Assembly (NCBI RefSeq): GCF_014650915.1
Contig: NZ_BMVW01000009.1
Location: 62,001-126,000, forward strand
Length of the DNA stretch: 64,000 nucleotides
Direction: 5' to 3'
Source of the DNA: Streptomyces poonensis
Lineage (GTDB): Bacteria > Actinomycetota > Actinomycetes > Streptomycetales > Streptomycetaceae
Position numbers and translations under genes: made by a program. The notes under the pieces are model-generated. The model saw only the letters and a list, made by a program, of their open reading frames with translations. It was not told where the DNA came from and did not search any database. Shown here piece after piece: positions 27,213-36,319 of this stretch (position 1 is its first letter; each line of letters opens with the position of its first letter).

Positions 27213-27839
27213 TCAGGGGCGTGTCAGCCGGATGCGGGTGTCGACGACGCCCTCCACCGCGCGCACCGCCCGTGCCAGCAACGGCACCAGTGTCCTGTCG
27301 GGGAACGCGCCGCCCAGGGTCACCACTCCCTCGGTCACGCTGACGGTCACCTGCGAGGCGGCCGGTATCGGGGCGACGACGGTGCGGCGGATCTCGTCGG
27401 CGATCTCCTCGTCCGGGCGCAGGAACACCTTGAGGAGATCACTGCGGCTGACCACGCCTTCGAGTATGCCCACGGAGTCGACGACCGGCAGCCGCTTGAC
27501 GCGGCGGCGCGCCATGATGCGGGCCGCCTCGGCGATCGTGGCGTCCGCATGCACCGTGACGGCCGGAGTGCTCATCAGTTCCCCCGCGGTCAACGCGGCT
27601 GCCTTGGACCGTTCGGTCCGTCCGTCCGTCTCTCCTGCGGCGTCCCGTAGTTCCTCCTTCAGCAGCAGATCCGCTTCCGAGACCACTCCGATCACCCGGC
27701 CCTCGCCCGCCAGGACCGGCAGAGCGCTCACTTTCCACTGGTTGATCAGCTGCACGATCTCCTTGAAGCGGGCGTTACGGCCGACGGCGATGACGTTGTG
27801 GGACATCACATCGCTCACGATGCGCGGAGCGTCAGGCAT
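27213..27839 (-). CDS. CBS-pair protein with C-terminal BON-like domain
   Basis: A 208-residue paralogue of the 9.5-kb gene. CBS1 has IVSDVMSHNVIAVGRNARF and KVSALPVLAGEGRVIGVVS; CBS2 has GELMSTPAVTVHADATI and RVKRLPVVDSVGILEGVVS. The C-terminal segment VSVTEGVVTLGGAFPDRT with VEGVVDTRIR is BON-like. Ligand is probably an adenine nucleotide. The ATG at 27839 has GGGGAG upstream. It is the last gene of the minus-strand run that begins with another CBS-BON gene, separated from it by a flavodoxin-like gene, and it is convergent with the usp gene. Confidence 0.9.
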   Translation of the reverse strand: MPDAPRIVSDVMSHNVIAVGRNARFKEIVQLINQWKVSALPVLAGEGRVIGVVSEADLLLKEELRDAAGETDGRTERSKAAALTAGELMSTPAVTVHADATIAEAARIMARRRVKRLPVVDSVGILEGVVSRSDLLKVFLRPDEEIADEIRRTVVAPIPAASQVTVSVTEGVVTLGGAFPDRTLVPLLARAVRAVEGVVDTRIRLTRP

Positions 27840-27905
27840 CACGGTCTCCCCAGGTATATGGACGACCTGCGGGTCTCGGGGGGGGGCGGGTGTGTCGGGC
27901 ACCGG

Positions 27906-28406
27906 TCAGGGGTCGCTCATCAGGTCCTGGGCCACCGTCGTCGCCCAGGCGGCGATCTGCTCGAAGTCACGGAAGTCGCCGCCCTTGCCGGACTTGATGA
28001 TCATGCGGGCCACGCGCCCCTCGACGTCTCCCTCCAGGCGTCCGCCGAAGGTGACATGGCCGCGCGCCCCGATGCGGCGGGCGAGGCGCCGGACACCGGG
28101 TGCCGGCGGGATGTCCCGTTCGGACGCGGAGGCGTCCAGCGGCCCACTGCTGAAAAGCCACACCGGACGCCGTGCCAGGGCTCGGCGGTTCCGGTGGGCG
28201 AAACGGCGGGCGTCGCGGTGCCAGCGGCCGGCGTACAGACCGGCTCCGAGGACCACCGCGTCGTACCGGCCGAGGTCGGTGACGTCCGCCGCCGAGCGGA
28301 CGTCCACGGTCATTCCCTCCTTGGTCAGCACTTCCGCGATGCGTTGCGCGATGTCCGCGGTCGATCCGTACTTCGATCCGTAGGCGATCAGGACCGTTCC
28401 CGTCAT
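27906..28406 (-). CDS. Flavodoxin-domain protein
   Basis: A 166-residue cytoplasmic flavoprotein. VLIAYGSKYGSTADIAQRIA is the FMN phosphate-binding loop, followed by YDAVVLGAGLYAGRWHRDAR and PVWLFSSGPLD. This is the flavodoxin_5/HemG-like pattern, distinct from long-chain electron-carrier flavodoxins. It may transfer electrons in a redox-stress setting, but no partner is evident. It lies between two CBS-BON genes on the same strand (66 bases from one and 25 from the other). Confidence 0.85.
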   Translation of the reverse strand: MTGTVLIAYGSKYGSTADIAQRIAEVLTKEGMTVDVRSAADVTDLGRYDAVVLGAGLYAGRWHRDARRFAHRNRRALARRPVWLFSSGPLDASASERDIPPAPGVRRLARRIGARGHVTFGGRLEGDVEGRVARMIIKSGKGGDFRDFEQIAAWATTVAQDLMSDP

Positions 28407-28431
28407 GACCGACGCACCTCCTCACTCACAC

Positions 28432-29163
28432 TCACAGCTTGCGCAGCCAGTCGTCGGTGACGCCGTGCACGTGCGGTTCCTCGGGCCGCAGACGGGAGTC
28501 GTCGAAGCGGTACGTGAGGTGGTCGACGACCGCGACCACGCCGTCCGTCTCGCGGCACATGTGCACGGCCGCGGTGACGTCGCTGCGCCGCTCCAGCCGG
28601 CCGGTCAGCGTCACCACGCCTTCGTGCACGTCCACGCCGACGGCCCGCGGCGTCAGCCACAGGGCCTGTACCAGCACCTCGTCCACGATCGCCTTCCGGA
28701 TCTCGGCGTCGGGGCGCAGGAAGACCTGGAGCAGGTCACGGCGGGTGACGATGCCGACGAGTCGCTCCTCCTCGTCCACGACGGGCAGCCGTTCCACCCG
28801 GTGGTGTGCCATGGCGCGGGCCGCCTCGGCGATGGTCGCGTCGCTGTGGACGGTGACGGCCGGGTGGGACATGAGCTGTCCGGCCGTCCGGGCCCGCGCC
28901 TTGGCACGGCGGGTCCGGGCATCCGAGGTCATCCGCAGCCGGCGGAGGCGGCGACGGGACCCGGGAGGGCCGGCCGCCTCGGCCTGCCGGACCATCAGGT
29001 CGGTCTCGGAGATCACTCCGATGACCTGCTCGTCGTCGTCCACCACCGGCAGGCCGCTGATCCGGTGCTCGGCGAGCAGCCGGGCCACCTCCTTGAACGG
29101 CGTGCCGTAGGCGACGCGGACGACGTCGCTCGTCATGACCGTGCCGACCTTGCTGTGTTTCAT
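28432..29163 (-). CDS. CBS-pair protein with C-terminal BON domain
   Basis: A 243-residue paralogue. CBS1: VGTVMTSDVVRVAYGTPF and HRISGLPVVDDDEQVIGVIS; CBS2: GQLMSHPAVTVHSDATI and RVERLPVVDEEERLVGIVT. Between them is a highly basic Arg-rich linker (RRRLRRLRMTSDARTRRAKA). The BON part reads GVDVHEGVVTLTGRLERRS and ETDGVVAVVDHLTYRFDD. Start ATG at 29163. The basic linker is larger than in the other two copies and could contact nucleic acid or acidic lipid, which is speculative. Confidence 0.9.
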   Translation of the reverse strand: MKHSKVGTVMTSDVVRVAYGTPFKEVARLLAEHRISGLPVVDDDEQVIGVISETDLMVRQAEAAGPPGSRRRLRRLRMTSDARTRRAKARARTAGQLMSHPAVTVHSDATIAEAARAMAHHRVERLPVVDEEERLVGIVTRRDLLQVFLRPDAEIRKAIVDEVLVQALWLTPRAVGVDVHEGVVTLTGRLERRSDVTAAVHMCRETDGVVAVVDHLTYRFDDSRLRPEEPHVHGVTDDWLRKL

Positions 29164-29214
29164 CGCCTTCTGCCTTTCCTCGGCAGTGCCAGGAGTACGC
29201 GGAGCCGGGCGGGC

Positions 29215-31914
29215 TCAGCGGAGCCTGCGCAGATAGGGGTCGTGGGCCCGGCGAGGGAGCAGCCGGACCCGTGCGTCGAGCGTGGTGACGCTCTCGGGCC
29301 GGGCGAGTACCGGGTTGAGGTCGGCCTCCGCGAGCTGCGGCAGATCGCTCGCCATTTGGGACAGACGCAGCAGCAGTTGCTCCAGTCCTGGCAGATCCAC
29401 CGGACCGGTGCCGTCGCCCCCGAAGAGCAGCGGGGCGCAGCGCGGGGAGGTGACCAGGTCGTGCACGTCGTGGTCGGTGAGTGGGGCCAGCCGTGCGGCC
29501 TGGTCCGCGAGGACCTCGGTGGCCGTGCCGCCGAGCCCGAACAGCACCAGCGGCCCGAACACCTCGTCCTGCACCACACCGGCCAGCAACTCGGTGCCGC
29601 GCCGGGCGAGCGGCTGCACCACCGCACCGGTCATCAGGTGGCCGAAGCGGACGTCGAAGTCGCGGAAGGCGGCGCGCACTTGCGCGTCGCCGCGCAGGTC
29701 GAGGTGGATCGCGTGCTCGATGGTCTTGTGGATCAGGCCGGGCCAGTACGCCTTGAGGACGACCAGCCCGCCGGGTCCCCGCAGCCGCTGGGCGGCCAGC
29801 ACCGCCTCGTCCTCCGTCTGCGCCCAGACCCACGGCAGTTGCGGAATGCCGTAGCAGCCGAGGAGCTCGGCGCAGGTGCGCGGATCGAGCCAGCCGCCGT
29901 CCGGGGTGTGCTCCAGGTAGCGGGCGACGACTGCATGGGCGCGCGGGGTGTCGACGCCGTCGAGATCGGGCACGGTGCCGGGCGGCCGGGCGAGCCGGCG
30001 GGCGCGCTCGACGGCGTGGCCGAGGGCGCGGGCGGCGGCCTGCGGATCCGCGTAGGCGGGCACCTGGCCGGTGTCCGACGGCAGCAGCCGTACGGGCGCC
30101 TCCTGGTCGAGGAGGACCGCGGCGACCGTCCGGGAGCGACGACCGGGGGCACGGGTCAGGGCTGTGACCAGGACGTCGCCGGTCGCCGCGGCGACCGCGG
30201 TCGGCACCAGCGTGACCAGTACCGCGTCGATGCCGTCATGGGCCGCGAGGCGGTCCACACAGGCGCGCAGCTGCTCCTCGGAGACCGCGGCCGTCGCGTC
30301 GACGGGGTTGCCGGGCGAGGCGCCCGGCGGCAGCACGCCGCGCAGGTCGTCGACCAGGCCGGGAGCGAGCGGGGGAAGGCTGAGGCCGGCCTCCGCGCAG
30401 GCGTCGGCCGTGAGCACGCCGACACCGCCGGCGTTGGTGACCACGGCGACCCGACCGCCCGTGGGCAGCGGCTGGGAGTGCAGCAGGGCCGCCGCTTCGA
30501 GAAGTTCGGGGACGGTGCGCGTGGCGGTGATCCCGGCCTGGGCGAACAGTGCGCGCCGGGTGATGGTCGTGGTGGCGGCGGCCGCGGTGTGCGAGGCGGC
30601 GGCGCGCCGGCCCGCCTCGGTGCGGCCGGCGTCGACGGTCAGGATCGGCATGCGCCGGGTGACGCGGCGCGCCGTACGGGAGAACGCGCGCGGGTTGCCG
30701 AAGGACTCCAGGTGCAGCAGGGCCAGATCGGTGCGGCCGTCGGACTCCCACCACTGCAGCAGGTCGTTGCCGCTGACGTCGTACTTGTCGCCGAGCGAGA
30801 CGAAGCTGGACACGCCGATGCCGAGCCGCTCGAGCCCGCCGAGCAGGGCGATGCCGACCCCGCCGGACTGCACGGCGACTCCCGCGGTGCCCGGTTCGGG
30901 GTGGGCGGCGGCGAAGGTGGCGTCCAGGCGCACCGTCTCCTCGGTGTTCGCCAGGCCCAGGCAGTTGGGCCCGACCAGCCGCATGTCGTGGCTGCGGCAG
31001 ACCGCCAGGAGAGCCGCGGCCTGCCGGGCATCGAGTCCGGCGGAGACCACCAGCAGCGCCCGCACGCCGTGCTTCCCGCATTCCTCGGCGACCTGCGGGA
31101 CGTCGCCGGCCGGCACGGCGATCACCGCGAGATCGGGAACCAGCGGCAGAGCGCCGACGGACGGGTAGGCGTGCACGCCCAGGATCGTCGAGACGTTCGG
31201 GTTGACCGCGAAGAGCCGGCCCGTGAACCCACCGGTGGACAGCTTGCGCAGCACCGCCCGGCCCACCGAGCCCGGCCTGCGGCCCGCCCCGACGACGACC
31301 GCGGACCTGGGCCGCAACAGCGGTGTCAGACTGGCCAGGTCCGCGGCCTGCCCGCGCCCTTCGACGGACGTCAGGTAGTCCTCCGTCTCCTCCAGCGGGA
31401 TGGTGCAGTGGACCTCCGGCCCCTCGAAGTGGCGCGCGGTCCGCAGGCCCAGGTCGGCGAAGACCTTGAGCACCTCGTGGTTCTCGGCGAGCGCGTCGGC
31501 CGTGAAGGCCCTGATGCCGTGCGCGCGGGCGGCGGACACCAGATGCTCCAGCAGCAGCGTGCCCACTCCGCGGTGGTGCCAGCCGTCGTCGACCGCGAGG
31601 GCGATCTCCGCGGTGCCGACGCCCTCCCCGGACGTCTCGTACTCGGTGATGCCGATGATCCGGCCGCCGTGCGTGGCGACGAGCGCCCGGTGGCCGGGGG
31701 GCGCGGGCTCGGCGATCCGGGCGGCGGCCTGCTCGCCGGAGCGCCGGCTGACGGTGAAGAACCGTAGGCGCAGGTTCGCGTCCGACATACCCCGGTACAG
31801 CCGGAGGACGGCCTCCTGGTCGTCCGGTCCTGCGGGCCGTATGCACATGGTCGTGCCGTCGGTGAGGAGGGCGTGCACCCGCTCGCCGTCACCGGAGGCA
31901 GGAAGGGCGCTCAT
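29215..31914 (-). CDS. GNAT acetyltransferase fused to NDP-forming acyl-CoA synthetase
   Basis: An 899-residue protein. Residues ~15-170 are a GNAT domain (IRPAGPDDQEAVLRLYRGMS, DDGWHHRGVGTLLLEHLV is the acetyl-CoA loop). Residues ~180-640 are the CoA-binding/ligase part (SAVVVGAGRRPGSVGRAVLR, LVGPNCLGLANT, VAVQSGGVGIALL, ASHTAAAATTTI). The ATP-grasp part (~680-899) shows LVVLKAYWPGLIHKTIEHA and EVFGPLVLFGLGGTATEVL. This GNAT-first order matches the Streptomyces Pat-type lysine acetyltransferases, and AcsA at 16-18 kb is a natural target. The phosphohistidine region SHT is followed by AAAAT instead of the usual GSLAG, so ligase activity may be lost. ATG at 31914. Confidence 0.9.
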   Translation of the reverse strand: MSALPASGDGERVHALLTDGTTMCIRPAGPDDQEAVLRLYRGMSDANLRLRFFTVSRRSGEQAAARIAEPAPPGHRALVATHGGRIIGITEYETSGEGVGTAEIALAVDDGWHHRGVGTLLLEHLVSAARAHGIRAFTADALAENHEVLKVFADLGLRTARHFEGPEVHCTIPLEETEDYLTSVEGRGQAADLASLTPLLRPRSAVVVGAGRRPGSVGRAVLRKLSTGGFTGRLFAVNPNVSTILGVHAYPSVGALPLVPDLAVIAVPAGDVPQVAEECGKHGVRALLVVSAGLDARQAAALLAVCRSHDMRLVGPNCLGLANTEETVRLDATFAAAHPEPGTAGVAVQSGGVGIALLGGLERLGIGVSSFVSLGDKYDVSGNDLLQWWESDGRTDLALLHLESFGNPRAFSRTARRVTRRMPILTVDAGRTEAGRRAAASHTAAAATTTITRRALFAQAGITATRTVPELLEAAALLHSQPLPTGGRVAVVTNAGGVGVLTADACAEAGLSLPPLAPGLVDDLRGVLPPGASPGNPVDATAAVSEEQLRACVDRLAAHDGIDAVLVTLVPTAVAAATGDVLVTALTRAPGRRSRTVAAVLLDQEAPVRLLPSDTGQVPAYADPQAAARALGHAVERARRLARPPGTVPDLDGVDTPRAHAVVARYLEHTPDGGWLDPRTCAELLGCYGIPQLPWVWAQTEDEAVLAAQRLRGPGGLVVLKAYWPGLIHKTIEHAIHLDLRGDAQVRAAFRDFDVRFGHLMTGAVVQPLARRGTELLAGVVQDEVFGPLVLFGLGGTATEVLADQAARLAPLTDHDVHDLVTSPRCAPLLFGGDGTGPVDLPGLEQLLLRLSQMASDLPQLAEADLNPVLARPESVTTLDARVRLLPRRAHDPYLRRLR

Positions 31915-32003
31915 CGCGTGCCTTTCGTCGGCTGTCGGCAGGTTGACAGTGTCAGCATCCGCTTCGGGAGCTCCGGACCCGAGAGGCCGGTAGGGCAGGG
32001 CAC

Positions 32004-32019
32004 AGGGCCGGACGGCCCC
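32004..32019. promoter_or_regulatory. Candidate DosR-box-like palindrome upstream of the GNAT-synthetase gene
   Basis: AGGGCCGGACGGCCCC is a perfect match to GGGNC-N4-GNCCC (32005-32018) with 5-base arms GGGCC/GGCCC. It lies ~90 bases before the start codon at 31914. Confidence 0.45.
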
Positions 32020-32030
32020 GACGCCGGACC

Positions 32031-32288
32031 TCACGGCAGTGGTTCGCCCAGTTCCGTCTCGACGGCGTCCGCCATCGCCCGCAGGACGTCGAGCGTGCGC
32101 TGTGCCTCGGCCTCGTCGACCTCGGTGATCGCGAACCCGACGTGCACGACGACGTACGTCCCGACGCCCGCCCCGGGCGTGTAGTCGAGGCAGACCTCCC
32201 GCCGTACGCCCCCGAAGTCGACGGTGGCCATGCGCAGTCCGGCGTCGTCGTGGACCTCCAGGACCTCACCGGGAATGCCCAGGCACAT
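32031..32288 (-). CDS. hypC: HypC hydrogenase maturation chaperone
   Basis: An 85-residue protein beginning MCLGIPGEVLEV, where Cys2 is the conserved residue that holds the Fe(CN)2CO unit and contacts HypD and the large-subunit precursor. DFGGVRREVCLDYTP and VGTYVVVHVGFAITEVDEAEA complete the family pattern. It is intact. It lies 5 bases downstream of hypF and is the last gene of the protease-hypF-hypC unit. Since hypD, hypE and the hydrogenase large subunit are broken or absent in this window, HypC may have lost its client. Confidence 0.92.
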   Translation of the reverse strand: MCLGIPGEVLEVHDDAGLRMATVDFGGVRREVCLDYTPGAGVGTYVVVHVGFAITEVDEAEAQRTLDVLRAMADAVETELGEPLP

Positions 32289-32293
32289 ACGCG

Positions 32294-33571
32294 TCACCTC
32301 TCCTCCTCGGCCAGCCGGGCGGCGGCCACCGCGGCCTGGCCGTAACTGATGCCGCCGTCCCCGACCGGTGCCTCGCCGCCCACCAGCACTCGCAGCCCCT
32401 GGGCGCGCAGCAGTCGCCGTACCTCCGTCAGCAGACGGGCGTTGACGAAGCAGCCGCCGCCCAGGCAGACGGTGCGCGGGGCGCCGTCCTCGACGGCTCG
32501 TGCGACGAGATCGGCGGTGGCGCGGGCGAGCGCGAGGTGGAAGGCGGCCGCCAGCTGCGCCACGGACTCGCCGCTCGTCCGCCGGTCCAGCAGATCGGTC
32601 ACGGTCGGCGTCGAGTCGTAGACCCACAGACCGTCCGTCCGCACGATCCGGTGGGCCAGGGGCACCGCGGACACGGTGCCCGCCGCGGCCTCCAGAAGCA
32701 CGGCCGCCTCGCCCTCGTAGCAGACGGTGTCCGCGAGGCCGAGCAGGGAGGCGACCGTGTCGAACAGCCGTCCCGCGCTGGAGGCTCGCGGGCAGTTGAT
32801 CCCGCGGGCCACCATCGCGCGCACGGCACGGACCCCGGCCGGATCAAGGCGGTTGGTGAGGCCTTGATACAGCCGGGGACGGGGGCGCGGTGCGCCCAGT
32901 GGCTCGGAGTCCAGGAGATGGCCGAGCGCCGTGCGGGAGGGGTGGCGTACCGCCGCGTCGCCGCCGGGCAGGGGCGAGGTCGCGAACCTGCCCACACGGC
33001 GGTAGCCGCACAGATCGGCGACGAGGATCTCCCCGCCCCACAGGGTGCCGTCGTCCCCGAGGCCCAGCCCGTCGTACGCCACGCCGAGGAAGGGGCCGCG
33101 CACCGCGTGCTCGGCCGCGACCGCCGCCACATGCGCATGGTGGTCCTCGATGATGGTGGCGCGCGGCCCGCAGTCGGTGCAGTTGATGAACGGGTAGCGA
33201 TGGCGCCGGTCCGCGGGGTCGTACAGCTCTCGCAGACACGTGGCGCAGATCGCGGCATCGGGTGGAATCTCACGGGGTGTTGTTCTGGTGAGGCGGGCCG
33301 GCCCGGCTCGTACGCAGAAGCCTTGGCCCATGGGGGAGTGTCCCTCGGTCAGGCGGACGCGCCGGACCCGGGCCAGCACTGGGCCCCCGGTGGCGAGGCG
33401 GGCGGCGAACTCGTCGATGGCGTCCGGGTCACCGGCCACCTCACCTTCCACGTGTCCGTCCACGTTCGCCACCCAGCCGTCCAGGCCGAGCGCCTTCGCG
33501 GTGCGGTACACGAAGGGCCGGAAACCGACGCCCTGCACGGTCCCGTACACCTGGAAGCGCCGTACGCTCAT
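32294..33571 (-). pseudogene. hypF: HypF with an in-frame central deletion
   Basis: HypF makes carbamoyl adenylate for cyanide-ligand synthesis and is normally ~750 residues. Here 425 remain. Residues 1-90 are the acylphosphatase domain (VYGTVQGVGFRPFVYRTAKA). One zinc-finger pair survives (CATC at 109-112, CTDC at 131-134). After CGPRATIIED (~143, nt about 33143) the protein jumps directly to the Kae1-like domain HHAHVAAVAAEHAVRGPFLG and YDGLGLGDDGTLWGGE. The second zinc pair, the whole YrdC-like carbamoyl-AMP domain and the linker are missing, about 330 residues, without breaking the frame. The product may be made but cannot perform the full reaction. ATGA overlap with the protease gene. 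Confidence 0.85.
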
Positions 33572-34074
33572 CGCTCCCCCCGGGCCGCAGCGACGCGGTG
33601 CCGGACGATCTCCTCCTCGACCGAATCGGCGAGGGGGTTCACGACGCCGGCGACGGCGGGCGAGAGACCGGTGCCCAGAGAACTGTCGGCACCCTCCACC
33701 GCGTAGATGACAAGATGCCCGGGCAGACGGCCCAGCACGCGGGCGAGTTCGACGGCCTCACCGAGTCCGAGCCCGTGCGAACTGGTCGTCGGCGGCCGGT
33801 CGAGACGCTCGGCGTCGAGCTCGATGCGATGGACCCGGCCAGGACTGCCGGGATGCGCATGTGCCGCGTCCACGACGACGGCGAGACCGGCCCCCTCCCA
33901 CAGCCCGATCAGACGCCCGGGGTCGCCGTCGCAGGTGGCCAGCACGGTACCGGGCGGCAGGGGCCGGCTCTCGGCCCGCTGCCGGAGCCGGGCGACGACC
34001 GCCCACCCCACACCGTCGTCCCGCCGGAACTCGTTCCCGACACCGACGACGGCGATCCGCGCATGCGTCCGCAT
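33568..34074 (-). CDS. Hydrogenase maturation protease (HyaD/HupD family)
   Basis: A 168-residue endopeptidase that trims the C-terminus of the hydrogenase large subunit after nickel insertion. VVGVGNEFRRDDGVGWAVVA contains the Asn/Glu/Asp of the nickel-recognition site, with VVVDAAHAHPG providing the second metal ligand and SSHGLGLGEAVELARVLG the His. The frame is complete. First gene of a minus-strand unit with hypF and hypC. The start codon at 34074 lies 37 bases from a GGGGCC-type palindrome. Its substrate is not encoded in this window. Confidence 0.9.
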   Translation of the reverse strand: MRTHARIAVVGVGNEFRRDDGVGWAVVARLRQRAESRPLPPGTVLATCDGDPGRLIGLWEGAGLAVVVDAAHAHPGSPGRVHRIELDAERLDRPPTTSSHGLGLGEAVELARVLGRLPGHLVIYAVEGADSSLGTGLSPAVAGVVNPLADSVEEEIVRHRVAAARGER

Positions 34075-34110
34075 GCCTCCTACGGTGGCCGCCCCCGGCC
34101 AGGCGCGCCA

Positions 34111-34126
34111 GGGGCCGGAAGGCCCC
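34111..34126. promoter_or_regulatory. Candidate DosR-box-like palindrome upstream of the hyp unit
   Basis: GGGGCCGGAAGGCCCC has perfect 6-base arms around GGAA. It is 37 bases before the protease start codon and is the strongest copy of the recurring motif. Confidence 0.5.
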
Positions 34127-34361
34127 GACCGAAGGAGGTACGGACCGCCTGGGCGGACGGTGCCGCCCTCGCCCGCCGTGTTCCGGCTTTCGAAGACGAC
34201 GACCGGCCGGGTCTCTTCCGCCTCATGCCGCAGGGCCGACCGTCGTCCGGGGACGGCGGTGGGCGGAGTTTCGCGGCAACGGCTCCTCGCTTCCCGCGTT
34301 GCCGTACCCCGTTCCGGGGAGAGCTCGGATTGGCGGACAGGAGCCCGGACGGCTTGCGGAG

Positions 34362-34377
34362 AGGGCCTGTCGGCCCC
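34362..34377. promoter_or_regulatory. Candidate DosR-box-like palindrome upstream of a usp gene
   Basis: AGGGCCTGTCGGCCCC matches GGGNC-N4-GNCCC exactly (34363-34376) and lies ~70 bases before the universal stress protein start at 34446. Confidence 0.4.
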
Positions 34378-34445
34378 TGTCCACGCGTCGGCATCGGCGC
34401 GACGCTGAGACCGGGAAGAAGGCCCGGTTTCCGGAGGTGTACGCC

Positions 34446-35333
34446 ATGCTCCCGCCTGTTGTCGCCGGTGTCGACGGCTCCGCCGAAAGCCTGGCTGCCG
34501 CCGAGTGGGCAGCGCGCGAGGCCGTCCGCCGCGAGCGCCCGCTGCGGCTGCTGCATGCCGGGAACCGGCACCCGCGCCAGGAGGCCGGCGAGGTCACGGA
34601 CGCGGCCCGGCGCGTCCTGCGACAGGCGGAGGTGCGCGTCCGCGCGACCTGCCCAGCCGTTCATGTGCACGACGAGCAGACCGAGGGACCGGCGACCGCG
34701 GCCCTGCTGAAGGCCGCCGAGGACGCCGGCCTGCTGGTACTGGGCTCACGCGGACTGAGCGGATTCACCGGTTTCCTCGTGGGCTCGGTCGCCCTCGGCG
34801 TGGTGACGGAGGCCACGTGCCCCGTTGTCCTCGTGCGGGCCGGCGAGGAAGCGGAGGACGAACACCTGCCGGCGGACGACGGTGATTCCTCGGTGGCCAC
34901 CGGCTACCGGGACGTGGTGCTCGGTGTAGACGTCGACGACCCGTGCGACGAGGTCCTCGAGTTCGCTTTCGAAGGCGCCCTTCTGCGCCGGGCACGGTTG
35001 CGCGTTGTGCACGCCTGGCAGGCGCCTGGCCCGCTCACCCTGGGGCCCGGCGAGACCGGCCTCATGAGCGAGCCGGAGCGGGCCGAGGAGTGGCTGGACT
35101 TCCTCTCCGCCGTGCTGCGGCCGTGGCGCGACAAGTACCCCGACGTCGAGGTCTCGGAGACGGTCGTGGAGGACAAACCCTCCCACGCCCTGCTGAGGGC
35201 GGCGACCGGAGCCGGACTCGTGGTCGTCGGTCACCGGCTTGCCGGGCGACCGGTTCCGCAGCGTACGGGCCCCGTCACCCACGCCCTGATCCACCATGCC
35301 GACTGCCCCGTGGCCGTCGTACCCCACTTCTGA
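34446..35333 (+). CDS. Two-domain universal stress protein
   Basis: A 295-residue tandem UspA protein. Domain 1: PPVVAGVDGSAESLAAAEWA with the ATP-loop VLGSRGLSGFTGFLVGSVAL and CPVVLVR. Domain 2: DVVLGVDVDDPCDEVLEFAF, HAWQAPGPLTLGP, and VVVGHRLAGRP with CPVAVVPHF. The first domain keeps the Gly-rich nucleotide loop; the second is less canonical. Start ATG 34446 with GGAGGTG upstream. Tandem Usp proteins are classic members of DosR/OsdR hypoxia regulons. A palindrome of the recurring type is 70 bases upstream. Confidence 0.93.
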   Translation: MLPPVVAGVDGSAESLAAAEWAAREAVRRERPLRLLHAGNRHPRQEAGEVTDAARRVLRQAEVRVRATCPAVHVHDEQTEGPATAALLKAAEDAGLLVLGSRGLSGFTGFLVGSVALGVVTEATCPVVLVRAGEEAEDEHLPADDGDSSVATGYRDVVLGVDVDDPCDEVLEFAFEGALLRRARLRVVHAWQAPGPLTLGPGETGLMSEPERAEEWLDFLSAVLRPWRDKYPDVEVSETVVEDKPSHALLRAATGAGLVVVGHRLAGRPVPQRTGPVTHALIHHADCPVAVVPHF

Positions 35334-35422
35334 ACGGGACCGGCCCAGCGCGGACGGACACACACCCGTCGGCCGGACCCCCGGACCGACGAGAGCACGG
35401 AGGAACCGCAGGAGGTGACCTC

Positions 35423-36319
35423 ATGCAGAGGCCAGTCGTGGCCGGCCTGGACGGCTCGAGCGAGAGTCGCGCGGCGGCTCACTGGGCGGCCAGGGAAGCC
35501 CTGCGCCGAGGACTGCCGCTCCGGCTCGTGCATGCCTGGGAGGGCCTGCCCGAGGACGGCACCGCAACGAACCTGCCCGAGCTGCGTGCGCCGCAGTACT
35601 ACGCACGCCGGATACTTCGCGACACGGTCGACCGGATCAGCGAACGGTATCCACAGCTGTACATCGCCGCCGAACAGGTGCGCAGGCGGCCCGGACCCGC
35701 GCTGCTGGCCGAGGCGGAGAACGCCGAGCTGCTGGTCGTCGGCAGCCAGGGGCTCAGCTCGCTCGGCGGATTCGCCGCCGGGTCGGTGGCCATGGCAACC
35801 GTGGCCCATGCCGAGCGCCCGATCGTCCTCGTACGGGCCCACGAGACCGCGGAGGACGAGCACCTGCCGGACGGCACGGGGAAGCCGTCGACAGACACCC
35901 CCTACCGTGACGTCGCGGTCGCCGTCGACATCGGCGGACCGTGCGACGACGTACTGGAGTCCGCCTTCCATGCCGCGCAGCTGCGCCATGCGCCGCTGCG
36001 CGCCGTGCACGCCTGGCATGTGCCGGTCATGCACGGCATCCCCGGTGCCGAGGAGCGGGCCCCGATCCGGCATCAGGCGGAACAGGAGCTCGAGGCACTC
36101 CTGGAGCCCTGGCGACAGAAGTTCCCCACCGTGTTCGTCCGGGAGCACCTGCACGAGGGCCGCCCGGCTCATGTCCTGGTCCGCGCGGCGGGCGGGGCGG
36201 GCCTGCTGGTGGTGGGCCGTCGCAGGAGGCATGCGGCGGTCGGCTCGCACACCGGTCCGGTCGCCCACGCCCTGATCCATCACGTCCGCTGCCCGGTCAT
36301 GCTGGTGCCGCACGACTGA
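35423..36319 (+). CDS. Two-domain universal stress protein
   Basis: A 298-residue paralogue of the preceding gene. Domain 1: RPVVAGLDGSSESRAAAHWA, LVVGSQGLSSLGGFAAGSVA, ERPIVLVRA. Domain 2: DVAVAVDIGGPCDDVLESAF, HAWHVPVMHGIPGAEER, LLVVGRRRRHAAVGSHTGPV, CPVMLVPHD. GGAGGTGACCTC directly precedes the ATG at 35423. The two genes are 89 bases apart and probably arose by duplication. No exact copy of the recurring palindrome lies in their gap. Confidence 0.93.
   Translation: MQRPVVAGLDGSSESRAAAHWAAREALRRGLPLRLVHAWEGLPEDGTATNLPELRAPQYYARRILRDTVDRISERYPQLYIAAEQVRRRPGPALLAEAENAELLVVGSQGLSSLGGFAAGSVAMATVAHAERPIVLVRAHETAEDEHLPDGTGKPSTDTPYRDVAVAVDIGGPCDDVLESAFHAAQLRHAPLRAVHAWHVPVMHGIPGAEERAPIRHQAEQELEALLEPWRQKFPTVFVREHLHEGRPAHVLVRAAGGAGLLVVGRRRRHAAVGSHTGPVAHALIHHVRCPVMLVPHD

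Noticed and set aside
28405..31767. 1120-codon plus-strand frame opposite the CBS-BON and GNAT-synthetase genes
   Set aside because: Spans several real genes on the other strand and has no recognisable domains.
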